Of a stretch of DNA of 64,000 bases, positions 52,755 through 63,785 are shown piece by piece. The stretch covers positions 216,001 through 280,000 of the forward strand of contig JBBBDQ010001943.1 in NCBI GenBank assembly GCA_037127315.1, in the 5' to 3' direction. The DNA comes from Ascarosepion bandense. Lineage: Eukaryota; Mollusca; Cephalopoda; Sepiida; Sepiidae. Position numbers and translations under genes: made by a program. The notes beneath the pieces are model-generated. The model ran no database searches. It worked only from the letters and a program-made list of their open reading frames with translations, and was not told the origin of the DNA. How positions within the stretch are numbered: the first letter of the stretch is position 1; the number at the start of each line of letters is the position of its first letter.

Positions 52755-53285
52755 TACAAAATTAGAAGCTAAGGTCTCATCATTTTACAGTTGAAATTCC
52801 TAGGTGTCACCGTCAGTTTTATAATAAAAGTTTTGTTTTTTTTATCTCTCGCACATCTTCCTTGTGGAACTATCTTCCGATTCCTTGCTTCCCAGTCAAC
52901 TTTGATTTCAAAGATAAATGTAATATCAATCGTTAACTTTGGTCTTTTTATTTCCTGTTCTTTTATTGCTTTCTCCCTTTAATTATCTTTCCTTCTCATT
53001 ATTATCAGTCCTGTGCTAACAGCTTCTTCTCTCGCTCGTGGAACTCTCTTTCGGCTTCTTTCTTTACACTCAACTTTGATCTTTAAAGATTTAAATGCAA
53101 TCTCCATCGTTATTTACTGCCTTCTTGATTCCTCTTTTATTGTTATCTCCCCTTTAATTATATTTTCCTCTCATTATTATAAGTCCTATGCTAACAGTTT
53201 CTTCTCTCGCTTGTGGAGCTCTCTTTCGGCTTCTGGTTTCCAGTCAACTTTGATTTTCAAAGATTTACATAAAGTGTAAAACCTT
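52755..53285 (+). repeat. Jockey-type LINE 3' end in three tandem copies
   Basis: The block 'CTAACAG.TTCTTCTCTCGC..GTGG', 'CTTTCGGCTTCT', 'CAGTCAACTTTGAT.TTCAAAG' appears at ~52835-52920, 53018-53100 and 53192-53270, with ~175-190-bp spacing and similar intervening TTTAATTAT..TTTCC sequence. It encodes 'SFFSR..SLWNSL'/'FPVNFDFK'-like C-terminal LINE peptides in changing frames. The first copy also has the upstream segment ('LRSHHFTVEIPRCHRQFYNK'). The same end occurs singly at 21650-21870 and 7670-7985. Confidence 0.65.
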
Positions 53286-53689
53286 AGGTTAATCGTTTTT
53301 CTTTTATTGTTCTATCGACTTGACAATGTTCATCTTATTTCTCATATTCTTTCTCGCTCATTTATTTCTTACATTTCAATGGCTTTAATACTTTTGTTTA
53401 AAGTAAAACGATTTTTTAAAGGATTATATCTTTGCCACGATATCAGGTATGTGAAGCTTCGTCACCAATTCCAATCTTGATTGACAAACTTTTCCTACAC
53501 CTCTTCCTCCTCGTTCTCCTCCTTAGTGCCATTGAATATCTCTATGGAGACTAGGACCATATCTTCATCACACGAGGTATGGCTAATATAGGTTCACTAG
53601 TAAGTAGGTTTTTAAACTCGAGTCACCAGATTCAGATTACTAGAAACGTTGCCAACAAAAGCTAGAGAACCACCTCTGCTCTGCTACTG

Positions 53690-53830
53690 ATCCCTACCGG
53701 AGAGGTGAAGAGATGAATTCATACCCTTTCCCAAAGGTATTTGTGCAAAAATGGAACATAACAAACATCGCTGAAATTTGAACTCAGTGCTCCGATTCCA
53801 TTTTGTACACCGATAAGTGTACGTCCTCAC
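53690..53830 (-). mobile_element. SINE family 2, diverged copy
   Basis: The plus strand shows AGATGAATTCATACCCTTTC, CCAAAGGTATTTGTGCA and CTGAAATTTGAACTCAGTGC, the reverse of the central block and B-box-like segment of family 2 (compare 22060-22140). The 5' head is not recognisable. Confidence 0.5.
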
Positions 53831-54179
53831 ACCAAGTGAAAACTTCCTGTCGATAATTGCAATATTCGTAATTAACTTTCTTTTTTTTTTTTGCAGGTCA
53901 TTCACCGTAAAAGAAAATCTGGTTTTCTAAATTTTAGTTGAAATAAAAATTTTAAAAAAACACAATAGTAGATGGGATTGCTATGATTTTTTTTTTTTTA
54001 GGCAAATGAATGAGAAACTGAAAAAAAAAACGCGTTTCGGTTTCTAGGTCTTCAATGACTAAAGTAATGTGTAATTTTCTAACTGATCGAATTATACATG
54101 TTCAGGAGGGAGATGGGAGACTGAAAAAGCTAACGTCAGTTTTAATTATATACTAGCGAGAAACACTAAAGATGCGTGA

Positions 54180-54620
54180 ACGGTGAAATTTGAATTTAAT
54201 TTTTTACTCTACAGAGTGGGTCAGAGGAAATTGCTTATTTGGAATAACAAATAAAGCAAAAGTAATGCAGATACACAAGTAATTCTTTAAACAGCATCAG
54301 TTACAACATTTAAATTTAATGTTTTACAAGCTTTAAAGATGACATCAGACAGATGGCGTCCATTCTGCTCAATACACTGGGTTAATCGTACTCTGAAGTT
54401 TCGGTCAACTCTTTCCAGCATATCGGCGGGTATGTTGGTGACAGCTTGACGAATGTTGTTCTTCAGATGAGCCAGGGTGTTAGGACGATCGTTGTAAACA
54501 AGTGACTTCAAGTAGCCCCATAGAAAATAGTCACAGGGTGATAAATCAGGGCACTGTTCTGGTCAATGCAGATCGCCCCTCAAAGAGATGGAAAGTTCTG
54601 CTGCAAAACTGATTGAAACG
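54180..54620 (-). pseudogene. Mariner/Tc1-type transposase C-terminal fragment
   Basis: The minus strand from ~54600 reads 'CPDLSPCDYFLWGYLKSLVY' (the region of the last catalytic acidic residue, 'SPDLSP.DYF.WG.LK'), then 'NDRPNTLAHLKNNIRQAVTN', 'IPADMLERVDRNF', 'RLTQCIEQNGRHLSDVIFK' and the end near 54287. It differs from the 2.5-kb and 51.8-kb families. Upstream coding is deleted or unrecognisable ('TQRAFQSVLQQNFPSL'-like near 54640-54590). The tail includes TTATTTGGAATAACAAATAA, a short palindrome. Confidence 0.8.
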
Positions 54621-54773
54621 CGCGCTGTGTGTGCCGTGTAAAGTAAGCAGAAACAAACTTTAAATCCCGCACTCTCGAGTAACCCCACCATTGACAAAAA
54701 ATTATAAGATCAAATTAAAAAATGATATTAAAACTTAATCAGAGCAACCTGTCATTCGATTTTACTGCCAAAT

Positions 54774-54823
<50 letters not shown>

Positions 54824-54829
54824 TGAAAA

Positions 54830-55031
54830 AAGATAAGTCGTGAACATTTTGTTTAAAGTGTAATTTTTTGTTATTATTATTATTATTGTTATTTATCTTT
54901 TTGTGTACTCTATATCGAAACGGATCTCGATATGTAAAGTCAGAAATGTATGCACCTGAAGAGAGTCAACTTTGGACTCGAAACATGCGTAGAAACACAA
55001 ATATAATTATGGGCATGTAATGCATTGTACC

Positions 55032-55072
<41 letters not shown>

Positions 55073-55185
55073 ATCTACACTTTATTATAATAATAATGAA
55101 TCTACACTTTAAAAAAAACGTTCACGACTACTCACACTTTTTTCACCTATTCCATTTTCTCTTGTTGGAATAGACCCTCTTTCTG

Positions 55186-55190
<5 letters not shown>
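54830..55190. repeat. PLE-like tail (hammerhead-like core) and (AAT)n microsatellite
   Basis: The plus strand has CTGAAGA (54956-54962), a perfect 5-bp stem GAGTC/GACTC with loop AACTTTG (54963-54979), then GAAAC (54980-54984) and ATGCGT. The outer TGTATG (54947-54952) can pair with CATGCG after GAAA. (AAT)n tracts follow at 55029-55071. The phrase ATAATAATGAATCTACACTT is duplicated at ~55062 and ~55088. The segment AGGTGAAAAAAGATAAGTCG..GAACATTTTG..TTTAAAGTGTA (54822-54870) is inverted at 55090-55150, so the whole 330 bp is bounded by inverted ends. Confidence 0.6.
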
Positions 55191-55237
<47 letters not shown>

Positions 55238-55592
55238 GTAAATTTGGCGGAAGATGATTCGCCGTTTTTTAACAGGCTGGAAATTCAACAGACATAAGAT
55301 GTTTATCCCTCTTAATAGAATTTTTTGAGAAGAATAATTGCTGCCTAATTATATACGAATGGATTATCACGTCAAGAATTGACAGATTGAGCAATGCTTG
55401 TCAGCTGATGCTAGAATCACCTGGTTTTTTAATAAGAGTTTTCCATCTCTTAGCTGTATGTTGGATGCTTAGCTCCTAATAGAAGATCATACACGATTTA
55501 TCAACCGTCAACCGTTGGTTTGAAATGTATTCTCCTAGACTGGTTGCCAACCAAAGGGCTATTTTCTACCTGCTATTTATTCATTGCTTAGG

Positions 55593-55649
<57 letters not shown>

Positions 55650-55779
55650 TATCGAAGCAGCAGATAATTTTATAAACATGTACTGATAAATTTATCAGAA
55701 AATATCTTGTCTATTATATTTAATCATGAGCCATTCTAAACATCATATGACCTCATAGTCTCTAATAAACCTACAATAA

Positions 55780-56190
55780 CACAACTAAACCCTTTACAGA
55801 AAACCAATGTAATGTATCAATTTACATGCCCGTTCGGAGATTGTATCTCTGATACTAATAATAAACCCACTATATATATTGGTTTTACTTCAACCAGGCT
55901 CTCCCGTAGACTTACCTGTCACCTTTCTGATCAGAGTTCAATTAAACAACATTTTCTTAGAAAAACATAGCCATCTAGGTAATATTAGAGAGATTTTAGT
56001 CAATAACACAATAATACTCACTCATACACGCAGTAAAAAGAACCTTCACATATTGGAGGCCATCTACATTAATTCAAAACAACCAACACTTAATAAAGTG
56101 ACATTTCAATCTGGTCGCAACACATTACATTGCATTTAAATATTTGGTTCTGTTAACATTTTGGTCCCACACGCTGTGACGTCATAGAAC
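55780..56190 (+). pseudogene. Penelope-like GIY-YIG endonuclease fragment
   Basis: 55810-55960 reads 'YQFTCPFGDCISDTNNKPTI', 'YIGFTSTRLSRRLTCHLSDQ', 'SSIKQHFL'. After a frameshift near 55965 the open frame ending 56139 continues with 'EKHSHLGNIREILVNNTIIL' and 'HILEAIYINSKQPTLNK'. CPFGDC gives the Cys knuckle. YIG..STRLSRR holds the GIY-YIG-type Tyr-Gly and the catalytic-type Arg. LEAIYI holds the conserved Glu. The domain is complete apart from one frameshift, the least decayed PLE nuclease in the window. No RT upstream; (TA)n lies at 55597-55646. Confidence 0.85.
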
Positions 56191-56400
56191 CTCATTACAA
56201 ATTTGCAAACTGAGTCTGCAATTCGGTGACTGTTACCGTTGCTTAGCAATGTTTTATGTCAACACAAGATGAATCATCTTTGATGGTGGATATATTTATA
56301 TTAACGTCCCTGTAACCTCTCGTAAGATGGCTCATTTGAGTCGAAAGCTTAGAACCAACATAATAAAAAGATCTCCAAATGTTGAACAATTTTTCTCTTT
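56190..56400 (+). mobile_element. 3' region of the 55.8-kb PLE with hammerhead-like hairpin
   Basis: Contiguous with the GIY-YIG fragment. Near 56325 it contains GTAAGATGGCTCATTTGAGT followed by CGAAAGC. The stem GGCTC/GAGTC plus GAAA box corresponds to the second half of the hammerhead-like core, while the CUGAUGA box is degraded. This ties the hairpin + CGAAA motif directly to a PLE coding end. Confidence 0.5.
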
Positions 56401-56502
56401 ATTTTCACCTGGAATTAAAACGAAAATACTATATCTAGAACGGCCCATGATTTAACATAATAGACATTCATTGTCTGTTATATTCAACAGTATATGTTTC
56501 GA

Positions 56503-56561
<59 letters not shown>

Positions 56562-56735
56562 AAATGAAAATGAAAACTTATAAGATGTGCTTGATCGTCT
56601 AAGGTAAGTCAGGTACAAGGATTATATTTCGTAACAAGTAATTATATACAAAATAAAATCCTTGCATTTGCCATGATAAAGTCCAACAGAAGACAAAACG
56701 CGTTGATTAAAATAGGTTTTCGTTTGGTTTTTATT
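56503..56735 (+). mobile_element. PLE-like 3' tail
   Basis: After (TA)n (56503-56560) the plus strand has CATGATAAAGTCCAACAGAA then GACAAAACGCGTTGATTAAA. GTCC/AGAC can form a short stem, followed by an AAAACGCG box (usual CGAAACGCG). Very like the minus-strand tail at 8300-8400. Confidence 0.5.
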
Positions 56736-56789
56736 TATATTGTTCTCTGACAAAAAATGTTGTATCAGGCTAAGCGTTCTTTGTACCTG

Positions 56790-58255
56790 GTTTAAGCGTG
56801 TTCGAGAATAACACTATTGCTGATGTTTTGAGCTGACGAAGTTTGATGCTGGCCTATCGATCAGACATCTGATTTTTCTTTGGTCTTTATTCACATTGCC
56901 CTCTTACGTATATTCCCTACGTGAAGTATTTCATCAGGTTAAGCGACCCTCATGTCTCGTTAGGTGTGTTCAAGAATGGCAGTATTGCACATACTTTGAG
57001 CTAAAAATATTTCAAACTATGGATTTTTCATTTTGTCTTTATACATATTGTCTTCTTGCCTGAAATGTTAAACGACTCTTTATGTCTCTCCATGAATGGC
57101 AGTATTTCTCATACTTTGAGTAATGTTTGATAAGGGCTTCTATCAGGCTAATCGACCCTCATGTCGCTTAGTAAGTCCCAAGAATAGAACTACCGTCATA
57201 ATTTGAACTGACAAAGTTTGATGTGGGCCTGTCAGTCAGACTTTAGATATGTTTTTGTCTTTATTCATATTGCCCTTACAGATATATTATATTAAATATT
57301 GTATAAGGCTAAATGACACACATGTCTGGGTAGGCATGTTCAAGAATGGCAGTATCGCTCATACTTTGAATTGACAATGTTTGATGCAGACATGTAAGGA
57401 AAACTTTGGGTATTCCTATTGTCTTTATTCATATTGCCGTTTTACTGATATACTCTATCTTAAATGTAGTATCAATCTAAACGACTCTCGTGTCTGGGTA
57501 GGCCTCTCTGATAACTGAAGTATGGCTCATATTTTGAGTTAACAATATTTAGATGCGGGTTTGTCTTTCACCCTTTGGAGTTTCGTTTTGTCTTTTTTCA
57601 TATTACTCTTTTGCACATATACTTTATCTGAATTTGTATCCGTCTAAGCGCCCCTCACGTCTTGGCAGTCATTATCACTTATACTTTGAAATGACAATGT
57701 ATAATGCGCTTCTGTCAGTCTTGCTTAGTATTATCCTGTTGTCTTTTTCATATGAAGGCAGTAAATACAAACAAGATTTACATTTAGAAGATTCTGTAAA
57801 AAGCAAAACAGAAGACAAGGACCAATTATTGCGACAAAAAATATGAAAATGAAAGCCCAAGATAAAGCTATTAAACAGATGAAACAACGCTGGCAAGACA
57901 AACCTCTGCATGGCCAATATCCAGAATGTTCCAATATATGTTCTTTGACTGAAATATTGTATAAGTCTGAGCGATCATAATGCTTAGGTAGGCATGTCTA
58001 AGAATGGCAGTATCGCTCATAATCTAAGCTGATGCGGGCCTGTCAGTCAGACTATGAATTTTCCTTTTTGTTTTTATTCATGTTGCATTCTTAGAGATGT
58101 ATTCTAATTGAAATATTGTATCAGGATGAGTATCCCTCATACCTGGGTATGCTTTTCCGAAAATAGTAGCATCGCTCATACTTTGAGATGAGTATATTTT
58201 ATGCGGTCTTGTTAGTCAGATCTCCCTTTGGTTGTAACCTCTGAACTTTAAGTGT
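56790..58255. repeat. ~180-bp degenerate tandem satellite, about 9 units
   Basis: The unit includes CAAGAATGGCAGTATCGCTC, ATACTTTGAGCTGACAATGT, TTGATGCGGGCCTGTCAGTC, TTGTCTTTATTCATATTGCC and GTATCAGGCTAAGCGAC. Recognisable starts lie near 56810, 56970, 57095, 57178, 57340, 57510, 57665, 57990 and 58155; some units are truncated. Divergence is high (~20-30% by eye). A ~190-bp unrelated segment interrupts it at 57755-57955. Confidence 0.85.
57755..57955 (+). pseudogene. R2-like LINE coding scrap inserted in satellite
   Basis: The plus strand reads 'KAQDKAIKQMKQRWQDKPLH' then 'GQYPE' at 57851-57930. This resembles the 'W..KPLHGQ(Y/F)' motif found near the end of R2-type LINE proteins. The flanking sequence on both sides is the ~180-bp satellite, so this is a small insertion. 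The assignment rests on this one motif. Confidence 0.5.
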
Positions 58256-58259
58256 TCTT

Positions 58260-59330
58260 TCTCTGCTTCCCACAATCAGGAGGATTCATAAAATGTCACA
58301 GCTTCCCACATGTCTGGGTGAATACCTTTATTTCCATTAAGATATCTTATAAAGATTTTACAGATATCTTTTTAGCGTAATTGGGATCTATCCACGTGTA
58401 CAGCTCTCCTTTGGTAATCGACCGTCGTCCATTCACACGATGTGTTCTACCTCTGAGCATCCGTTTAAAATTTAAAATAAGCTGATTGAGTTCTACCACT
58501 CGCATTCATTTTCACCTCGGTTCTTTTTATTTCAAAGCCCCCAAAATAATTGTTGAATGCATCCTTTATTTGTTTTAAATTGGTATCTTGTTCTAAGTTT
58601 TTGGGAGGATTCTCACAAAAGAAACTATACCAAAATTTCCTTCCGAAAAATTAAAAGCCAATTTCACTCATACTGACACCGTTACCATTTAGAGGTGACG
58701 TACACACTTTATCGGTCGTAGTGAGAGACTTAGTGATTAGAGAGGTCCTTATTGGAGAGGCCCTCATCGGAAATGCAGATGCATTTCTATATCTTTACAG
58801 CAGAACGGAAAAGCCGGCAAGGAGAACAAGCAATAGACGAAATGTGAAAATCATAGCATTTTCGAATTGAATTATGCAGGCTGTCTAGATAATCAGGTTT
58901 CTTCCTTGTTTACTGATTCCTCCCTATTTCTCTACTCCCTTCTAACCAACACCACTCCCCCGTTCCGCTGCTTCCATAAAATAGAATCGTGTCTCTCTAG
59001 GGCTTTTGAAATGGCTAAGTTGCGATCGGCATTTGCGCAAGTGTACTTCTCTTTGTGTGAGTTTCTGTGTGTGTTTAGTGAAAGATATATTCACCGGACT
59101 CACTTACTTTCTCTCTCGGACATGCGCATTGAGGAGAAAAAGAAACAGCCAATGAGGCGTGGAAGACTCAGATTGAAAAGTATGCATCGCATGGTACTTA
59201 TGCGTCCAGAAATTATTTCTGTAATTTGTCTTTTGCGACAAAATTTAATTACTCTTTTCTTTTCATTGCAATAAAACTAACATGAAGAATACGAGCGAAG
59301 AAAAAGATAGAAAAGATGAATCGTATTTCG
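58260..59330. other. Unassigned region with a 135-codon frame
   Basis: The plus-strand frame 58867-59274 starts MNYAGCLDNQVSSLFTDSSL and ends ITLFFSLQ, with a basic middle (EEKKKQPMRRGRLRLKSMHR) and hydrophobic flanks. I recognise no domain. An AATAAA hexamer overlaps its end (~59270). It is the longest frame not explained by repeats or known transposons, yet its length is still within chance for 64 kb. A host exon is possible but unsupported. Confidence 0.2.
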
Positions 59331-59339
59331 AAGCCTAGT

Positions 59340-61140
59340 TACACCTACACTTTCCCCAATGCCGTTTCATTTTCTTTATGATTATGTTAGCCACATGACT
59401 TCTTTCAGAAACCATATCAAAAGGGCGAAGGCAACAGCATGTGATAGAGGGAAAAAAATTAAAAGAAACTGCGTAAAAAACTAGATAACACACATACACA
59501 CACACACATACACTTATATATATATATATATATATATAGCTAGAATGAATCAAATAAAAACTACACAAATAGATATGTTTTTTTTTTAATTAATATATTT
59601 AAAGACATATATGTTAAATAAATATGAAACGTATATATATATATATATATATATAAATTTTTCATATTTATTTAACATAGCGATGCTTTGCATTCGAATT
59701 AGTGGTAAATCCTATTGAGAAACGGTGGAATTCGATCCGCGTTTGTCCATATTGTTTTCTGCACGAAAAACAATTAATAATGACGCTTTAAAAGGCTCCT
59801 CTTGTAAGAGTACTAAGGGATATTGCTTTTCTTATATCTTCAAACAAGCCTTCGCAGGCTGTGTTATATATATTTTCTGTTTCTTGGTCTCATCGAAATA
59901 TTTGTGTGGGTTTACTTATGCTTATAAATCTGTGTGTATGGTAGGGTATAGTTTATGCCTATACGTCTCCGTGACCGTATGTCGATACGGATTCTTTACT
60001 TTATAACTAGTGACATAATAAGAAACTGATATTATTTTCGAATCTACTGTGCCTGGTCCGTTAATAAATACCGATTTTATTACTGTCATTGTTATTTTTG
60101 TTTTTGTTTTAGTTTTTGTTTTTGTTTTTGATTTTTTTTTTTTGCTTTGTTTTGGTTTTTCCTTCTGTTTCTTTCTTTCTTTCCTTTTCTTTTCTTCTTT
60201 ATGTCTCTTTCTTTCTTCTTTCTTCTCTTCCTTCCCCACTTTCCTTTATTTTTTCTCTCTTTCTCAATTTTTCTACTCTATCCAGCCCCTCTCTCGGTTC
60301 CCTTTATTTAGTTCTGTTTTCCATTTTCTTTCTCCTTCCCTCTTTCTTTATTTCTCTCTCCCTTCACTCTCTCCTTCACCTCTCTCTCTCTCTCCACTCT
60401 ATCATCCTCCTCTTAATCTATTTTTATTCTGTTGTTTATTTTTAAATATCATTTCATAACATATATCGAATGAGGTAAAAATGTTTTCCCAAAGATAATG
60501 AAAGCAATAAGAAACAGGAAAATCGCGTTAGAAACAAAACTTTGAGTTGCTTTGTGAAAATAATTCCCTTTTATCGCAGTGAATGCTGACCAATCTCATC
60601 ATAAATAAAAAAGAAATTGGGGGCAACAGAAACGTAATACTACAGAAGGATTCTGAGAATGACATGGACAGAATGAGTAAGCCACGAGGAAATCTGTACC
60701 GAAAGCTATGCTAATTTTCTTTCCTTCCTGTCTGGCGTGGCCAGTCAGAAAAATCGCTCGGTGAATTCGATCGTTGCTTTTATTTACTGGGGGATGGATT
60801 TTTTTTAGCTTTGAGAGAGGAAGTACGATTTTTGAGTTTAGTTACCGAAAGTACGATTTTTGTTTTGCGAGGAGAAAAGTTAGATTTTTACCCATTTTTT
60901 GTTACTAACGTTGCCTGTTGGACTATTCAGACAATATCTATGATTGAATTTAATGTTGACACACGGATTTTTTTTCTATTTCTGCTACAATATCTAAAAA
61001 TATAGCAATAAACAGAACGCCTTTTTCTATGTTTTATCAATTCTTTTCTAGATATTCAAAGCCAGAAAATATGTTTAGATTGTAAGAAATAGTTTTTGGA
61101 AGATTTAATAAGACCCAATATTACTAATTAATCCGTAGCT
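59340..61140. other. Unassigned sequence with microsatellites and a polypyrimidine stretch
   Basis: Holds (CA)n/(TA)n at 59490-59537 and a (TA)n tract at 59633-59655. TTAAATAAATATGAAAC near 59614 and its inverse near 59658-59680 flank the second tract, making a foldback. Nearly pure pyrimidine sequence lies at ~60150-60420. No gene recognised; frames at 59725-60006 and 60049-60459 are composition artefacts. Confidence 0.5.
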
Positions 61141-61310
61141 GGTGAAGAAAAAGTGTATTTGCGCCGAAGTGAATGTAACGAACCCGACTAAAATTCCTTG
61201 CATTCACTTACGCACAAATACCCTTGGGAAAGGTATTATACGTCTCTTACCTCCAGTTATGGGTTAAATAATAGAACAGATTGGGTTCTACAACGTTGGC
61301 TGGCAAGCAG
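61140..61310 (+). mobile_element. SINE family 2 copy
   Basis: The plus strand has CCTTGCATTCACTTACGCAC, AAATACCCTTGGGAAAGGTA and CCTCCAGTTATGGGTTAAAT, the best preserved central block of the family, preceded by GTAACGAACCCGACTAAAAT at the B-box-like position and followed by GTTGGCTGGCAAGCAG. The head is diverged and no 5S part is seen. Confidence 0.6.
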
Positions 61311-61629
61311 TCTACTGCAGAAAGGAATGAAGGAAGGACGAGCGAATGTGTGGTAGAAAGAGGGTGGGATGTTTGCTAAAGGAGAAATGCTTCTATGGGC
61401 TACAGTTTATGGAAGGTTGTGGAGAGCATAGAAAAAGAAGAATTTAAGTCATCGCATTTATCTTCAGTATTTGTTGTCTAGGGTCTAGTTTGTTTTTTTG
61501 TTTTTTTTGGGTTTTTTTTTAGTTTTTCTGCGCTTGATATGTCTTATCGTTTTGTTATTATGACTTATCTCTTCCTGTCTCGCCTATTGTTTTGAATTAT
61601 ATTGCAATTTGATTTCATACGCTAAATAC

Positions 61630-61921
61630 TAAACTTATTTATAAATGGAATTTTGTGTGTGTGTGTCTGTGTGTGTGCATGTCCGTTACCTTATAGACTC
61701 CAAAACGGCTGAACCGATTTTCTTGAAAATTTACAATGAGCGTCTGCGAGTGTTCTTAGCTAGGTTTTGTGTCGAGGTGCCCCCGATAAATATCGAAAAT
61801 CGATAATCAAAAAAATCGGGTCCGATTTTAAACAAATTTGATACACTCATAGAAACAAAGACATAAGAAACGATATTCAGAAATTTCAAGGTTGCAGTTC
61901 TTACAATAGTGCATAAAATCG

Positions 61922-61958
<37 letters not shown>

Positions 61959-62344
61959 CAAGATGTTTCTGTGTGTGTGTCTGTTTATTTGCCTGTATGT
62001 CTGTATTTTATCAGCCCTTTTGTTTTAGTTTTTGCTTCGGGTTTGGCTCTAAGTTGGTATAATTGTAGTTCTTAGTCTCAGCCATGATACCATTTACTCC
62101 GAGGACTTATTTAGCCTTAAAAAAAAAATCAGTTTACGATGAAAAAACTTATTTGATATCGATAGCAGGAAATCAAAATTTGACTTACATCCATTCATTT
62201 TTCTTTCAGTCGACGGTTTCGCTTTAACTGGAAATAACTATTGCTTTTTAGTCTTTCGTGCCAACGTCCAAAGAGTCTGAGCTCCAGGACCATAGATTAG
62301 TTTTAAAGCTTTCATTACACCCGAGCAACGCCGGGCTATACTGG
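61630..62344 (+). mobile_element. Non-autonomous Helitron-like element
   Basis: Runs from ACTTATTTATAAATGGAATT to a 3' end CCGAGCAACGCCGG, then GCTATA and CTGG at 62341-62344, followed by T. A short palindromic hairpin a few bases before a CTRR end is the Helitron 3' signature. The 5' ~380 bp match 18311-18700 in reverse. Inside are (TG)n, GGCTGAACCGATTTTCTTGA, an ATCGAAAATCGAT palindrome and (TA)n at 61923-61954. No Rep/helicase coding. The 5' TC boundary is not certain. Confidence 0.65.
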
Positions 62345-62349
62345 TAGTA

Positions 62350-63570
62350 CTAAATATGCATATATTTATATTCAATATGCAAGGTAATGTATTAGACGTT
62401 TCCCTATAAGGAAACATTTGGCATTCATTGACTGAGCAGCCAGAACGGCTTTCGGTTGAAATTTATAAAATCTTTCCATCAAAACATTTTTAGGAATTAA
62501 GTTTTTTATGTCTAGTAGATGTTATTGCTCTTTCCAGTGATTGTTCAGTGTTTCATTTTGAACCTTTTAGTGTGGAACGTTGACATATTGATTATGTCAT
62601 AAGAAAGGCTAACACATTGATGGTACTCACAAGCAATACAGAGTAAACTGATGTTTCTGAACCTCATAATGAACAGAACAGTTAACGAAAATGGTTCTAT
62701 CAGTGGTGATGTAATGAATATGCATACACCTTTCGTTTCCCCTCACAGTAATATGATTGGCTGTTGTCACCCATAAATACAGACTAAGGCGGGGACGCCT
62801 AGGACTACGCCTATTGGAACATCTATTGGCTACGCCTATTGCATAAGCCTACACCTAATTATACTGCATACGACTACGAAGAGCACCAATTCCTTACGGC
62901 TACTTGCTAGATTATCCTACCCGGTTACATTGCCAAAACCACTTAGCTACTTCGAATAATATATATATCCCCTTTCCGGGACATGGCCTAGTTGTTTCTT
63001 TCATAGAGCTCTCTTTGAAGTTTCAGGTATTTTTCACAGCTATGCTTCCGATTTTCAAAACACATCTCATTCAGAATCTCGAACAGCTATCTCGTCGCGT
63101 TCTTGTCAATCTCATTCATGGTGTTTCAATGACAATTTAAAAAGTCAAATGTTACATGAAGCTTAATTTTAACTCTCGTGTCTGGTTGTAGGTGTAGATG
63201 TATATAAATGCGAGCTGACAGTCTACAGCAATGCTGCGAAGTTTTGACAGAAGACTCTGCTCGAAAGGTGATGGATCTACCGCCCCGGCTGTAGTGAATG
63301 CGACGCAATGGAACGCAACCGTACACTGGCGTCACACTGCCGATTGAGAAACCTAGTGGGAGAGTGTCTATTCACGTATTCGCGGCAACGTCCCCTGATA
63401 TGCTGCCAAGTGAACAGAAGAGCACGTAACCGATTAAAGAGATATTCAAAATGGCTATAAAGTCTGTAAGATGTTCAGTTTTTCACGTTAATATCGTAGG
63501 TGTCTAACCGACTAAAGTCACTATCAATACATTAACAGTAGATACCTCCTGGGTTATAATCATTTTTATA
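62350..63570. other. Unassigned; contains a short ACGCCTATTGG repeat cluster
   Basis: Between 62795 and 62900, GACTACGCCTATTGG, CATCTATTGG, GGCTACGCCTATTG and related pieces recur, which looks like a degenerate minisatellite or part of an LTR. The moderately GC-rich segment 63220-63420 is unassigned. The frames at 62904-63140 and 63126-63335 (minus) have no recognisable domain. Confidence 0.4.
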
Positions 63571-63577
63571 AACTAAT

Positions 63578-63785
63578 AAGTTCTCTTGAAACTTTTATTT
63601 TAGCTTTAATTGAAAGCCAAAGGACTAAATTTATTATTTCCAGTAAGCGAACTACTCTGGTGTATTTCAAAAAGAAATTATATTGATTGGAAACGATTTC
63701 TAAAATAGATTATTATCGCCCTTTTTTTTAGCTGCAACGTAATTCTGTGTATTAAAAAATCTTACAAAAATAAAATATATTTCTC
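63578..63785 (+). repeat. Dispersed AT-rich repeat, copy 2
   Basis: Second copy of the repeat at 27506-27720: CTTGAAACTTTTATTTTAGC, TTAATTGAAAGCCAA, GAACTACTCTGGTGTATTTC and AAATTATATTGATTGGAAA, then a more diverged GTGTATTAAAAAATCTTACA. Non-coding. The rest of the window to 64000 is AT-rich without a recognised feature. Confidence 0.75.

Noticed and set aside
60049..60459. 136-codon frame rich in Phe/Ser/Leu
   Set aside because: Translation of a polypyrimidine stretch in two overlapping frames.
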